From positions 1-22,955 of the forward strand of contig LJCR01000005.1 in the NCBI GenBank assembly GCA_001399705.1: a stretch of DNA of 22,955 nt, given 5' to 3'. A program made the position numbers and the translations under genes. Below are positions 15,599-22,743 of the stretch, one piece after another. The notes beneath the pieces were generated by a model. That model did no database searches and was not told the DNA's origin. It saw nothing but the letters and a program-made list of their open reading frames with translations. This DNA comes from Kouleothrix aurantiaca (lineage in GTDB: Bacteria > Chloroflexota > Chloroflexia > Chloroflexales > Roseiflexaceae). Numbering within the stretch: the stretch's first letter is position 1; the number at the start of each line of letters is the position of its first letter.

Positions 15599-16807
15599 TC
15601 AGGCCGCCACCAGCAATGCCGTCGCATACATGATCACAATACCGGCGACCAGTCCACCAAACGTGGCCAGCGAGAGCACACGGCTCCCATCTTCGTCACT
15701 CTGGCGAACAATCAGCCGCCCCACTTCGTAGACTACCTGGGCGATCGCGCCGGCGCCCAGCGCCAGGAACACTGCCGCCGCCAGGTTGTTGTAGATGAAG
15801 CCGCCGATCCAGACCCCCAACACCGCCGGCAGGCCCGCCAGCGCGGCCAGCGCGACAAAGTGCCACAGCTTCGGCCGCTCGCGTGCGATTGGCGCCGCGA
15901 TGCCAATACCCTCGGTGATATTGTGGAGCGTGAAGCCGATCACCAGGAAGGTGCCCAGCGCTGCGCTACCGGTCGCGAACGCGGCGCCAATCGCCAGACC
16001 TTCACCCAGGTTGTGCAGCCCGATTCCGAGCGCGATGCGGTAGGCCACGCCCAGCCGCGATGTCACCTGGCCCTTGCGACGCGACCCGATCGCAATCAGC
16101 GCCAGGAAGGCCAGCAGCGCGACCAAGAAGATCAGTGGCGCGCCACCAAAGGCGCCTGCGGTCTTCGCGACAATCTCCAGCGCCTCGGCGATCGTATCGA
16201 AGAGCAGGAAGACCAGCAATCCGACAGTCAGGCTGAGCACCGCTTGCATCCCAGTGCGGCCGAGACGGCGCAGGAACGGATACCACAGCAGCCCCAGGCC
16301 GACCGGAATGAAGCCGACGTAGATACCCAGCAGCGCATATTGCCAGACCGTTGCTGCGGTCGCAGCGGGCGTCACTGTTGCGACCGCGACTTCGCCCTCG
16401 AATGTCACCCCATTGCTGCTGAGGAGCTTGATGAAGTGCGCCTCGTCCTGCACCCACGGGTAGGGAATCGTGATCGTCGCGCGACCGAGACGGGGAATGG
16501 TGGTGCTGGGCGTGATAGCGAACTCCCAGTACGCGTCGTCCACTTGCACCTGCGCGATGGTGACCGGGTCAGCGCCACCGTTCGTCAGCTCGACGACAAT
16601 CTGGTTGTGCGCCGGTAGCGTGATTCGATCGATCGTCAGCTCCTCGATCGGCGGGGCGGTGCGCGCACCAAGGCCCGCGCCGGTGATCACGAGCATCGCC
16701 AGGAGCACACCCAGGAGCAATAGTGGAATCAGCGCCCACAGCAAGGCCCCCGCGCCCCAGCGACGTCGGGTGGTCGCCTCCGGTGGGGTCGTCGATAACT
16801 CACTCAT
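15599..16807 (-). CDS. ZIP-family metal transporter with extra N-terminal outer domain
   Basis: A 402-residue transporter that should bring divalent metal into the cytoplasm. The C-terminal ~250 residues are a ZIP domain: 'GIGLHNLGEGLAIGAAFATG' (His265, Asn266, Glu269) and 'GFTLHNITEGIGIAAPIARE' (His295, Asn296, Glu299) are the paired metal-site motifs of helices 4 and 5. Unusually, residues 1-150 form a separate part: one membrane helix (~19-45), then about 100 residues of beta-rich sequence such as 'NQIVVELTNGGADPVTIAQVQVDDAYWEFAI' and 'GRATITIPYPW', which looks like an immunoglobulin-like or cupredoxin-like sandwich outside the membrane. Its ATG overlaps the stop codon of the multicopper oxidase gene (ATGA), so the two are translationally coupled. 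Metal: manganese, iron or zinc; manganese is favoured from the regulator. Confidence 0.9.
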   Translation of the reverse strand: MSELSTTPPEATTRRRWGAGALLWALIPLLLLGVLLAMLVITGAGLGARTAPPIEELTIDRITLPAHNQIVVELTNGGADPVTIAQVQVDDAYWEFAITPSTTIPRLGRATITIPYPWVQDEAHFIKLLSSNGVTFEGEVAVATVTPAATAATVWQYALLGIYVGFIPVGLGLLWYPFLRRLGRTGMQAVLSLTVGLLVFLLFDTIAEALEIVAKTAGAFGGAPLIFLVALLAFLALIAIGSRRKGQVTSRLGVAYRIALGIGLHNLGEGLAIGAAFATGSAALGTFLVIGFTLHNITEGIGIAAPIARERPKLWHFVALAALAGLPAVLGVWIGGFIYNNLAAAVFLALGAGAIAQVVYEVGRLIVRQSDEDGSRVLSLATFGGLVAGIVIMYATALLVAA

Positions 16808-17898
16808 GCGCTTGCTCCTGTCGGTGCTGTGAGATCACAGATTCCGGCTATGTTCGGTGTTGCGAAGGCTGCCGCACTTGTGCCAGGAACATCAAAGATG
16901 CCGAGCCAGCCCAGCTCAGAAAATTCACTCTGGTGAGCGTGGAACATATACTGGCCGGGAAACTTCAGGGTGAATTCTAGAATATGCCGCTCGCCCTGCC
17001 CCATCGTCACGATGTCGGTGTATTCGTGCGGTTCCAGGCGCGTACCCGTGCGATAGAGATTAAACATACCCGCATGGAGATGGAAGGAGTTAACCGGATC
17101 GAACTCGGTGATATTAACCAGGTAGATTCGCACCAACTCGTTGAGCGTCACGGAAATCGGATGCCTGGCATAGTGAAAGGCAACCGTGTTGACGGCGTAA
17201 AACTCATTCTCGGTATCAAAGTTGGTATCGAAGGCGTTCATCATCATGACCAATTCTTTTGCCGCCGGTCGCGGCGTTGGTGGGTCGATGATCAGCGTAC
17301 CATATAACCCTTTGTGGATATGGCGTCGGAACGGGATCGTGTGACAGTGGTAGAGATGTAAGCCAAACGGCTCAGCGTCAAATTCATACACAAATGTTTC
17401 GCCCGGCTGAACCGGTGTCATGCCATCCATGCTCGGCCGGTGAATCCCGTGGAAATGGATCGAATGCGGGTGAGTCGTGCCATTCGTGAAGGTAATCCGT
17501 AGACGATCACCCTGCGTACAGCGGATCGTCGGCCCGGGCACACGGCCGTTGTAGACCCAGGCGGGAAAGGTGACGCCGGGCGCGATCTCGATCAGCTTCT
17601 CGCTGGCGACGATTGTGTACTCGCGCAATGTCTGGCCGCCAGCAAGTGTACTGACCGTGCCATAGTCGAAGTCGGTCAGTATCGCGGTTGGGTCAAAGCC
17701 GTTCGTCGCTGGGTCAACATCGCCCTCAACCATGTTGTGGGTCATCGGCATCGGCTCACCTGGTTGGTGATCCTGTGCGTGTACGATGCCGCTGTCGCCG
17801 GGCAACCAGGCGCGCGCCGCCGCGGCCCCGCCGGCGATGCCGGCGAGGCCGAGCCCGCCCAGAAAGGCACGTCGTGTGATCGGATGTGGTTCTGCCAT
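16804..17898 (-). CDS. Tat-exported two-domain multicopper oxidase
   Basis: A 364-residue oxidase using copper to couple one-electron oxidation of a substrate to oxygen reduction. The N-terminus has a twin-arginine signal (ITRRAFLGGLGLAG). Two cupredoxin domains follow. Domain 1 carries 'HPHSIHFHGIH' (143-153) and 'HLYHCHTIPFRRHIHKGLYG' (181-200); domain 2 carries 'FHLHAGMF' and 'MFHAHQSEFSELGW'. The four His-x-His pairs (148/150, 184/186, 273/275, 320/322) fit a trinuclear centre shared between subunits. Cys185 with His145 and His193 would form the type 1 site, and the axial position after Gly197 is Leu, not Met. Type 1 copper is thus only in domain 1. GAGG stands seven bases before the ATG. 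The regulator gene ends 13 bp upstream and the ZIP gene overlaps the stop, so a metal substrate is likely. Confidence 0.9.
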   Translation of the reverse strand: MAEPHPITRRAFLGGLGLAGIAGGAAAARAWLPGDSGIVHAQDHQPGEPMPMTHNMVEGDVDPATNGFDPTAILTDFDYGTVSTLAGGQTLREYTIVASEKLIEIAPGVTFPAWVYNGRVPGPTIRCTQGDRLRITFTNGTTHPHSIHFHGIHRPSMDGMTPVQPGETFVYEFDAEPFGLHLYHCHTIPFRRHIHKGLYGTLIIDPPTPRPAAKELVMMMNAFDTNFDTENEFYAVNTVAFHYARHPISVTLNELVRIYLVNITEFDPVNSFHLHAGMFNLYRTGTRLEPHEYTDIVTMGQGERHILEFTLKFPGQYMFHAHQSEFSELGWLGIFDVPGTSAAAFATPNIAGICDLTAPTGASA

Positions 17899-17911
17899 GG
17901 TCAGACCTCTT

Positions 17912-18622
17912 CTATGCTGTAAGCGAACGCTGCACATCGCTGAGTGCAGCGTGTATCAGGATGGCGCGTGCCATTCCGCCATCAAGATGGTAGGTCGTCG
18001 TGTCTACACCAATGCTCACCGGGCCATCAAATGGCGCCCGCGCGAGCACGGTGACGCGTGCGCCAGGGATGAGCCCGAGCTCAGCGAAGTAGCACAGGTG
18101 CGCCGGCTGCTGGTCAGTGATCCGCGCGATCTCACCGATTGCGCCGATTGGCAATTCGGCAAGTGACTGCGTCGGGGTGTTGGGGAGCGTGCCGTCTGGA
18201 CTTGGGATTGGATCGCCGTGGGGATCGACGGTTGGATCGCCCAGGTACGCAGCGATACGCGCCTCGAAGGCTTCGGAGATCACGTGCTCCAGTACCTCAG
18301 CCTCAGCATGCACCTCCTCCCAGGAATATCCCAACGTCTGCACCAGAAACAGCTCGAGCAGGCGATGATGGCGGACAACCTTGAGTGCCTGGCGGTGCCC
18401 CTGCGCGGTCAGGCGCACACCCTGGTAGGGTGTGTAATGGACCAGGTTCAACTTCGCCAGCTTCTGCACCATGCCTGTCACTGACGGTGGCGCGAATCCG
18501 AGATACGTGGCAAGCAATGAGGTCGTTACATCTCCGTGCTCCTGATCCAGGAAATAGATCGCCTTCAGATAGTCGTCAATAGCGGAGGTGTAATTTGGAG
18601 AAACTGTCGTCTGATTTTTCAT
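17912..18622 (-). CDS. DtxR/MntR-family metal-dependent regulator with FeoA-like C-terminal domain
   Basis: A 236-residue repressor that binds DNA when loaded with metal. It has an N-terminal winged helix (YTSAIDDYLKAIYFL...TTSLLATYLGFAPPSVTGMVQKLAKLNLV), a dimer and metal domain (HHRLLELFLVQTLGYSWEEVHAEAEVLEHVISEAFEARIAAYLGDP), and a C-terminal FeoA/SH3-like domain from ~157. Asp17, His86, Glu109, Glu112 and His113 line up with MntR ligands Asp8, His77, Glu99, Glu102 and His103; MntR Glu11 is Lys here. Glu109 replaces the Cys102 of iron-type DtxR, which favours manganese. The ATG is preferred to a GTG at 18667, because the GTG lies within the likely operator. It heads the operon with the multicopper oxidase gene. 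Confidence 0.92.
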   Translation of the reverse strand: MKNQTTVSPNYTSAIDDYLKAIYFLDQEHGDVTTSLLATYLGFAPPSVTGMVQKLAKLNLVHYTPYQGVRLTAQGHRQALKVVRHHRLLELFLVQTLGYSWEEVHAEAEVLEHVISEAFEARIAAYLGDPTVDPHGDPIPSPDGTLPNTPTQSLAELPIGAIGEIARITDQQPAHLCYFAELGLIPGARVTVLARAPFDGPVSIGVDTTTYHLDGGMARAILIHAALSDVQRSLTA

Positions 18623-18660
18623 AAGCCGACCTTCGGTTTTGGATAATAGAATGATATTTG

Positions 18661-18672
18661 TAGGCACGCCTA
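18661..18672 (-). promoter_or_regulatory. DtxR/MntR-type operator in front of its own gene
   Basis: TAGGC and GCCTA form an inverted repeat around two bases. On the coding strand the site reads TTTAGGCGTGCCTACAAA, very close to the TTTAGG-N4-CCTAAA pattern of DtxR/MntR-family sites. It lies directly after the likely -10 box, so bound repressor would block initiation. Confidence 0.72.
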
Positions 18673-18673
18673 A

Positions 18674-18701
18674 ATACTAACACAAGATTGGCTAAAGTCA
18701 A
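18674..18701 (-). promoter_or_regulatory. Promoter of the regulator / oxidase / ZIP operon
   Basis: On the minus strand TTGACT (18696-18701) and TAGTAT (18674-18679) are separated by 16 bp. The operator follows at once, and the start codon at 18622 lies about 50 bp downstream. Good -35, moderate -10. Confidence 0.6.
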
Positions 18702-18949
18702 GCGTATCAGGTCTTCATAGCAATTTGTTGCGCGGGATTCGACGCGCGGCTGACTCAAGCAACTGACAACATAGAGTGCGTCTAAGGCGGTGTGGTGAGC
18801 ACGCCATAGCCACACGAACGACGTAGATACAACAATTTGCCGTACTATCTCGCAATTGCTTATTGCACGGGCGCTCCTCTCGTCCAGAACACCCCCTCTT
18901 TTCACCCCACAGGGGAGACTTCACATCTATCGCCAGCTGTATGAGCTAA
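18702..18949. other. Non-coding stretch between the regulator promoter and the lgt relic
   Basis: About 250 bases where I see no gene, repeat or clear signal. It marks the change from the intact operon to the field of broken genes on the right. Confidence 0.4.
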
Positions 18950-19365
18950 CCGCGCTGTGGGCGCATAGCTGGCTGTGGGATGCTGCTCAGCGGGGAGGCG
19001 TTCGGCCTGCCGACCAGCATGCCCTGGGGCGTGCCGCTGTTTGGAACCATCCGACATCCGACGCAGATTTACTTCGCGCTGACCGCGCTGATCAGCCTGG
19101 GAATCCTGGTTTGGCTGGCCCGGCGGTCGCTGCCAACTGGCACGCTCGCGATCGCATACGTGGGGGACTGAATGGCCTTCTGCTGCTGATCGAGGCGCTG
19201 CGCGGCGATTCGCTTGTGCTACCCGGCGGCATCTGCACCGCACAGGTGTTCGGCCTGGCATTGATGCTCGCTGTCGTGTATTGGGCGCAAGGGCATGCTC
19301 AAGGCAGCGGCTTTGCAAGGCCGGCGGAAGCGGCACCCCCAGGAGAACTTCAAAGCCAACCGTGA
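18950..19365 (+). pseudogene. Broken prolipoprotein diacylglyceryl transferase (lgt-like) remnant
   Basis: The C-terminal half of an Lgt-like enzyme can be read in two frames. The first gives 'RIAGCGMLLSGEAFGLPTSMPWGV' and 'IRHPTQIYFALTALISLG', the conserved Lgt words, and hits a stop at 19171. The second continues with 'LLLLIEALRGDSLVLPGGICTAQVFGLALMLAVVYW', the usual Lgt C-terminus, ending at 19365. The frame change falls near a run of five G (about 19163-19167), so a one-base slip is likely. The N-terminal part is missing: the matching frame has a stop at 18947. Intact Lgt moves a diacylglyceryl group onto lipoproteins; this copy cannot. It is probably a spare or foreign copy, since the activity is normally supplied elsewhere in the genome. 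Confidence 0.78.
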
Positions 19366-19413
19366 CAGCATTCTCGAAAAGGCTGACAGGGTACATACGC
19401 CAGGGATATCGCA

Positions 19414-19725
19414 ATGTGGGCTGCCTATGCGCTAACAGCGGCGCTGTTAACGTCGTTTCTACCGATTATCAATAAGCGTATGCTGGCGCGCACGCCGGTC
19501 GCGATAGTCGCCTGGGTGCCAAACGCAGTATCGCTACCACTCTTGTTTGCTATTACGATTGCCGCGCCTGGCTGGCCACATGTCGACTGGTTGTTCGTTG
19601 TGGCTATTCTGGCGTCAGGGGGACTCAATCTGATCGCGACTCTCGCGTCAATGTACGCTTTGAAGCAAGCTGATGCATCGATTGCTGCGCCACTCTTATC
19701 ATTCAATCCAGCATGTACCATGTGA
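19414..19725 (+). pseudogene. N-terminal fragment of an EamA/DMT-family permease
   Basis: Three hydrophobic helices (MWAAYALTAALLTSFLPIINKRML..., 'VAIVAWVPNAVSLPLLFAITIAA', 'WLFVVAILASGGLNLIATLASMYALKQADASIAAPLLSFNPA') give the first ~100 residues of a drug/metabolite-type transporter, whose members usually have ten helices and ~300 residues. The match stops at 'SFNPA', where a perfect hairpin begins, and the stop codon lies inside the hairpin. The remainder of the gene is absent. It is not expected to function. Confidence 0.78.
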
Positions 19726-19752
19726 TTTGCTCCAATGGTAGAGCAAATCACA
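19721..19752. repeat. Perfect hairpin at the junction of two gene fragments
   Basis: TGTGATTTGCTC and GAGCAAATCACA form a 12-bp perfect stem with the 8-nt loop CAATGGTA. It sits exactly where the permease fragment ends and about 30 bp before the ATPase fragment starts. It may be the end of a small mobile element (IS200/IS605-like ends and MITEs have such hairpins) or a recombination scar; its origin is not proven. Confidence 0.6.
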
Positions 19753-19775
19753 CGAACCCCAGGCAGCCGCTCAAA

Positions 19776-19949
19776 ATCGAAGGCGATGAGAGCATGCTGA
19801 CGGGCGAGAGTATGCCCGTGCCGAAGTGCGTGGATGATGCTCTCATTGGTGCGGCGCTGAACTGTACCGGCAACTCCCAGTTCCGCACCACCTGGGTTAC
19901 TAAAGACACCGCGTTCGCGCAGATCGTGCGGCTGGTGCGAGAGGCGTAG
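19776..19949 (+). pseudogene. Internal fragment of a P1B-type metal ATPase actuator domain
   Basis: The frame reads 'LKIEGDESMLTGESMPVPKCVDDALIGAALNCTGNSQFRTTWVTKDTAFAQIVRLVREA' then stops. This is the TGES actuator segment of a copper-type P-type ATPase, about 55 of roughly 750 residues. It lacks the CPC site, phosphorylation and nucleotide domains. Its wording differs from the complete ATPase at 2932-5022 (ITGESMPVEVSVGGQVF...), so it comes from another pump and not from a local duplication of that gene. Confidence 0.78.
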
Positions 19950-20224
19950 GGTTGCGCACGATAGGCATGCAGGTGGCGGCACTCCGCGCCGTCATTCTAG
20001 CTTTTGTCCGACCTTGACGTTGTGTGGTTATGGGAGACAACCCGCCTGGGAAAGACGTCAAAGCGGGCTGCTGTATACAGGGCTGGGCAGACAAGTAGCG
20101 AACTCTCACGATAAGCAAAGGAATATGTGGTACCCGCCTTCGGCAGGGCCATGGTATGGACAGTTTGTCAAGCGACGCTCTGTTCTTTACCCTGATGACA
20201 ATTAGAACTTTGCCTCGCGGGTGG
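19950..20224. other. ORF-free stretch with possible RNA-like structure
   Basis: No gene fits. Several local pairings appear, for example CCCGC/GCGGG around 'CTGGGAAAGACGTCAAA' (20042-20068) and CCCGCC-TTC-GGCAGGG (20133-20149). The text has the feel of group II intron domain I or another structured RNA, but no domain V or intron-encoded protein is seen, and I cannot confirm it. Its right part may contain the end of the IS21-type element. Confidence 0.25.
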
Positions 20225-20677
20225 TCAAGATGCTGGCGGTGGCGGTGTCGCAGTGGTGGTTTTCTGAGCGCTGGCCGCACGAGCCCGGTAGCTCTCCATG
20301 CCCATCATGTCCAGGATCACCGAGTGGTGAACAACCCGGTCAATCGCGGCCATGGTCGTCATCGGGTCCTTGAAGATCCGGTCCCACTCCGAGAAGACCA
20401 GGTTCGTCGTCAGAATGACGCTGCGCCGCTCGTAACGCTCAGCCAACAGCGTGAAGAGCACCTCCATTTCGTCCCGGTTGTGCTGCACATAGCCGATGTC
20501 GTCCAAAATCAGACACGCAAAGCGGTCGAGACGGGCCAGTTCGCGCGCCAAGCGCAGGTCGCGCTTGGCGGCCAGCAACTGCTGCACCAAGGCCGCCGTG
20601 CTCGTCCACAGCACCGTGTGGCCTTGCCGGATCAGCTGGTGGCCTACTGCCGCCGCAAGGTGGCTTTTAGCTCGTCC
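20225..20677 (-). pseudogene. istB: 5'-truncated istB (IS21-family transposition helper ATPase)
   Basis: From the P-loop onward the sequence is a good IstB: 'AKSHLAAAVGHQLIRQGHTVLW', 'LVQQLLAAKRDLRLARELARLDRFACLILDDIGYVQ' (Walker B 'LILDDIGY'), 'EMEVLFTLLAERYERRSVILTTNLVFSEWDRIFKDPMTTMAAIDRVVHHSVILDMMG'. IstB is normally ~250 residues with an N-terminal DNA-binding domain before the P-loop. Here everything upstream of GKSHLA is missing, and the glycine-rich lead is replaced by 'HGRA'. The break is just beyond the stop codon of the serine recombinase gene, so that element probably inserted into the P-loop codons. The istA partner is not in the window. An internal GTG (20614) could start a short useless product. 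Confidence 0.82.
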
Positions 20678-20691
20678 ATGAGAAGACCCTC

Positions 20692-22743
20692 CTAGGAATG
20701 ACTGTTGCGCGCACTTTCGGCGCGCAGTTGGGCCAAGAGTTCTGGGTCATTCGGGATGAGGTAGTGACCCGTCGTTGCATGCCGCACCGCTGGAAGCGTT
20801 CCCCGATAGATCCGGCGATACAACCAGTCACGTTCGACTGCGAGCTCGCGCGCCAGGCCGTACACTGTCCACTGTCCGTCGATCTGGGCCTGGTGTCGGA
20901 AGTGGTCGGTGAGCGAGCTTTGCCCTAGTTTCCGCCGGATCTTCCCCACCACCGTTTTTGTCAGTGTGTCGCTGCGCGCCGCGTGAAAGCCCTCCTCCGT
21001 GAGCTGGCGTGCAATCTCCTGGTCAGGATAGCCTGCGCGACTGAGCTCACCGATCCGCTCCGTGAGTTGCTCATAGCCAGTCAGATCGGCGGTTCGCCAG
21101 ATTGGCGGACGCACATTCAGCGCTGAGATTGCGCCACTGACCCACACGACCTTGATGGTAATTGCATCGGCGGCCGGCCGGCTCAGGATAATGCGCCGTA
21201 TCAAGCTGCGCAGTAACTCCTTCTGCTGCACTATCGTAAGCCGCCCGCTGTCCCATAACTCAGGCATCCGTGGTCCCAAGTCGCGCAGCTGCGCCTCCAT
21301 ATTCGGGTCGAGGTGTGGTGTTGAAACGGCGGTTGCGGCTTGTTCAGCCGCCTCGCGCGCAGCTGCAACCTGCTGTAACGCTTGTTCCCATCGCCGCTCC
21401 AGTTCTGCCGCCACCAAGCGATTCTCGGGGTCGACCGCGTCGTACTGCTTCTGCGCCAATCTGGCCTCATACTCTGCGCGGGCGACCTGTTCCGCATGCT
21501 GGCGGGTGCGCAGCCTCTCCTCAGTCTGATGCGCCGCCAGCACCTCCTCCAACAGGTCCAACTCCGCCGGCGCCAGGGCCGCAAAGAAGGCCTCTACAAC
21601 CACCGTTTCGATACTCGCGCCGTCCAGGTGCAAACACATCGGTGCACCAAATGTCTTGCCGAGCGCGTTACACACATAGCGGACCTGCGGCTTGTAGATC
21701 GCGCGCATCTGCCGACCACACTCGCCGCACACGACCAACCCCGCCAGTAAGGCCGCCCCCTGGCGGGGAACGCCACGCGTGCGGCGCGCATAGTTGTTCG
21801 CATTATCCGTCATCCGTGCCTGGTTCGCTACAAACTGCTCCCAACTGATATAGGCAGGATACACCGCTTGCCGGATGACTGTCCAGTCGGCTTGCTCTTT
21901 ATGCCGCAACCGACCACGCTGGCCGGGTCGCCGCTCGGGATGGCCGGTTCGCCGGCCATAGACGAAGGCGCCTGCATAGGCTGGGTTGCGCAGAATGTCG
22001 TAAATCGCCGCTTCGTTCGGGCGCTTCCAGAGGAGTTGGCCCGCATGCAGACCGCTGGTTTGATGGCGCGGCAGCAGCAAGCCGTCGGCGCGCAAGCTGC
22101 GCAAGACCTTCTGACACGAGCCCATGGATGCGAAGCGGCTGAACACCAGTTCAATCGCGTGTTGCACCTGCTGGTCGGGCTCTTTGACCACGCGGCCATC
22201 GGGCAGCCGAACCAGCCCGGTTGGGAGGTGTTGCCGATAGGTGCCCTGCTCGACTTGCCGCAGCCGTCCCGCATCCATGCGCAGATGCAGAAGATGCAAC
22301 TCCGCCTCGCTCAACATGCCCCGCAAGCCCAACAGCAGGCGGTCGTTGTAGTCGCGTGGGTCGAAGATGCCATCCACATCAGCGATGAGCGTCGCACTGT
22401 GGGTTGCCAGATCCAGCAGCGTGTACCAATCCGCGTTATTGCGCGCAAGCCGGCTGGCTTCATAGGCGAAGATAATCCCGACCTGGCCGAGCGAGACGGC
22501 AGCGACCAACTCGCGAAAACCAGCGCGTTGCCCATCCTGACCGGACTGCCCAAGGTCGTCATCAATAACTACGACGCGCTCAGACGGCCAGCCCAAGGCG
22601 ACCGCACGCTCGACCAGGGCATATTGGTTTTCCTGGCCGGCACGATTCTCGCGCACCTGCTTGGCGGTGGACTGGCGGACGTAGACAAAGGCGCGGCGGG
22701 CGTGGTGGTGGGGGGTAATCTTGTTAGCGGTGGCGCGCATCAT
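20692..22743 (-). CDS. Large serine recombinase with C-terminal helix-turn-helix
   Basis: A 683-residue site-specific recombinase that cuts and rejoins DNA through a serine. The N-terminal resolvase domain has 'RRAFVYVRQSTAKQVRENRAGQ' (catalytic Ser25) and 'IIFAYEASRLARNNADWYTLLDLA'. Then come a recombinase domain ('LRNPAYAGAFVYGRR'), a zinc-ribbon with CGECGRQM and two later cysteines, and a long charged coiled-coil stretch (TEERLRTRQHAEQVARAEYEARLAQKQ...), as in transposon and phage integrases. The last ~60 residues, 'WTVYGLARELAVERDWLYRRIYRGTLPAVRHATTGHYLIPNDPELLAQL', look like a MerR/excisionase-type helix-turn-helix. The ATG has GGAGG six bases upstream and overlaps the preceding short gene by 20 bp. 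The reading frame is intact, so the enzyme is probably active. Confidence 0.93.
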   Translation of the reverse strand: MMRATANKITPHHHARRAFVYVRQSTAKQVRENRAGQENQYALVERAVALGWPSERVVVIDDDLGQSGQDGQRAGFRELVAAVSLGQVGIIFAYEASRLARNNADWYTLLDLATHSATLIADVDGIFDPRDYNDRLLLGLRGMLSEAELHLLHLRMDAGRLRQVEQGTYRQHLPTGLVRLPDGRVVKEPDQQVQHAIELVFSRFASMGSCQKVLRSLRADGLLLPRHQTSGLHAGQLLWKRPNEAAIYDILRNPAYAGAFVYGRRTGHPERRPGQRGRLRHKEQADWTVIRQAVYPAYISWEQFVANQARMTDNANNYARRTRGVPRQGAALLAGLVVCGECGRQMRAIYKPQVRYVCNALGKTFGAPMCLHLDGASIETVVVEAFFAALAPAELDLLEEVLAAHQTEERLRTRQHAEQVARAEYEARLAQKQYDAVDPENRLVAAELERRWEQALQQVAAAREAAEQAATAVSTPHLDPNMEAQLRDLGPRMPELWDSGRLTIVQQKELLRSLIRRIILSRPAADAITIKVVWVSGAISALNVRPPIWRTADLTGYEQLTERIGELSRAGYPDQEIARQLTEEGFHAARSDTLTKTVVGKIRRKLGQSSLTDHFRHQAQIDGQWTVYGLARELAVERDWLYRRIYRGTLPAVRHATTGHYLIPNDPELLAQLRAESARNSHS

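Noticed and set aside
15458..16618. Long open frame on the plus strand opposite the ZIP gene
   Set aside because: It is antisense to a clear ZIP transporter; its translation is Arg/Gln/Asp-rich low-complexity text, as expected from a shadow in GC-rich DNA.
18856..19365. A single 169-residue protein spanning this region
   Set aside because: Only its C-terminal third resembles Lgt; the middle matches in another frame. It is better described as a frameshifted remnant.
20030..20080. Possible c-di-GMP-I riboswitch because of 'GGGAAAGACGTCAAAGC'
   Set aside because: Only a loose likeness to the GGGACGCAAAGC core; the second stem and the tetraloop receptor are not recognisable, and no gene follows on that strand.
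20225..20614. A complete short ATPase gene starting at the GTG
   Set aside because: The frame clearly continues upstream into P-loop residues, so this is the tail of istB and not a separate small gene.
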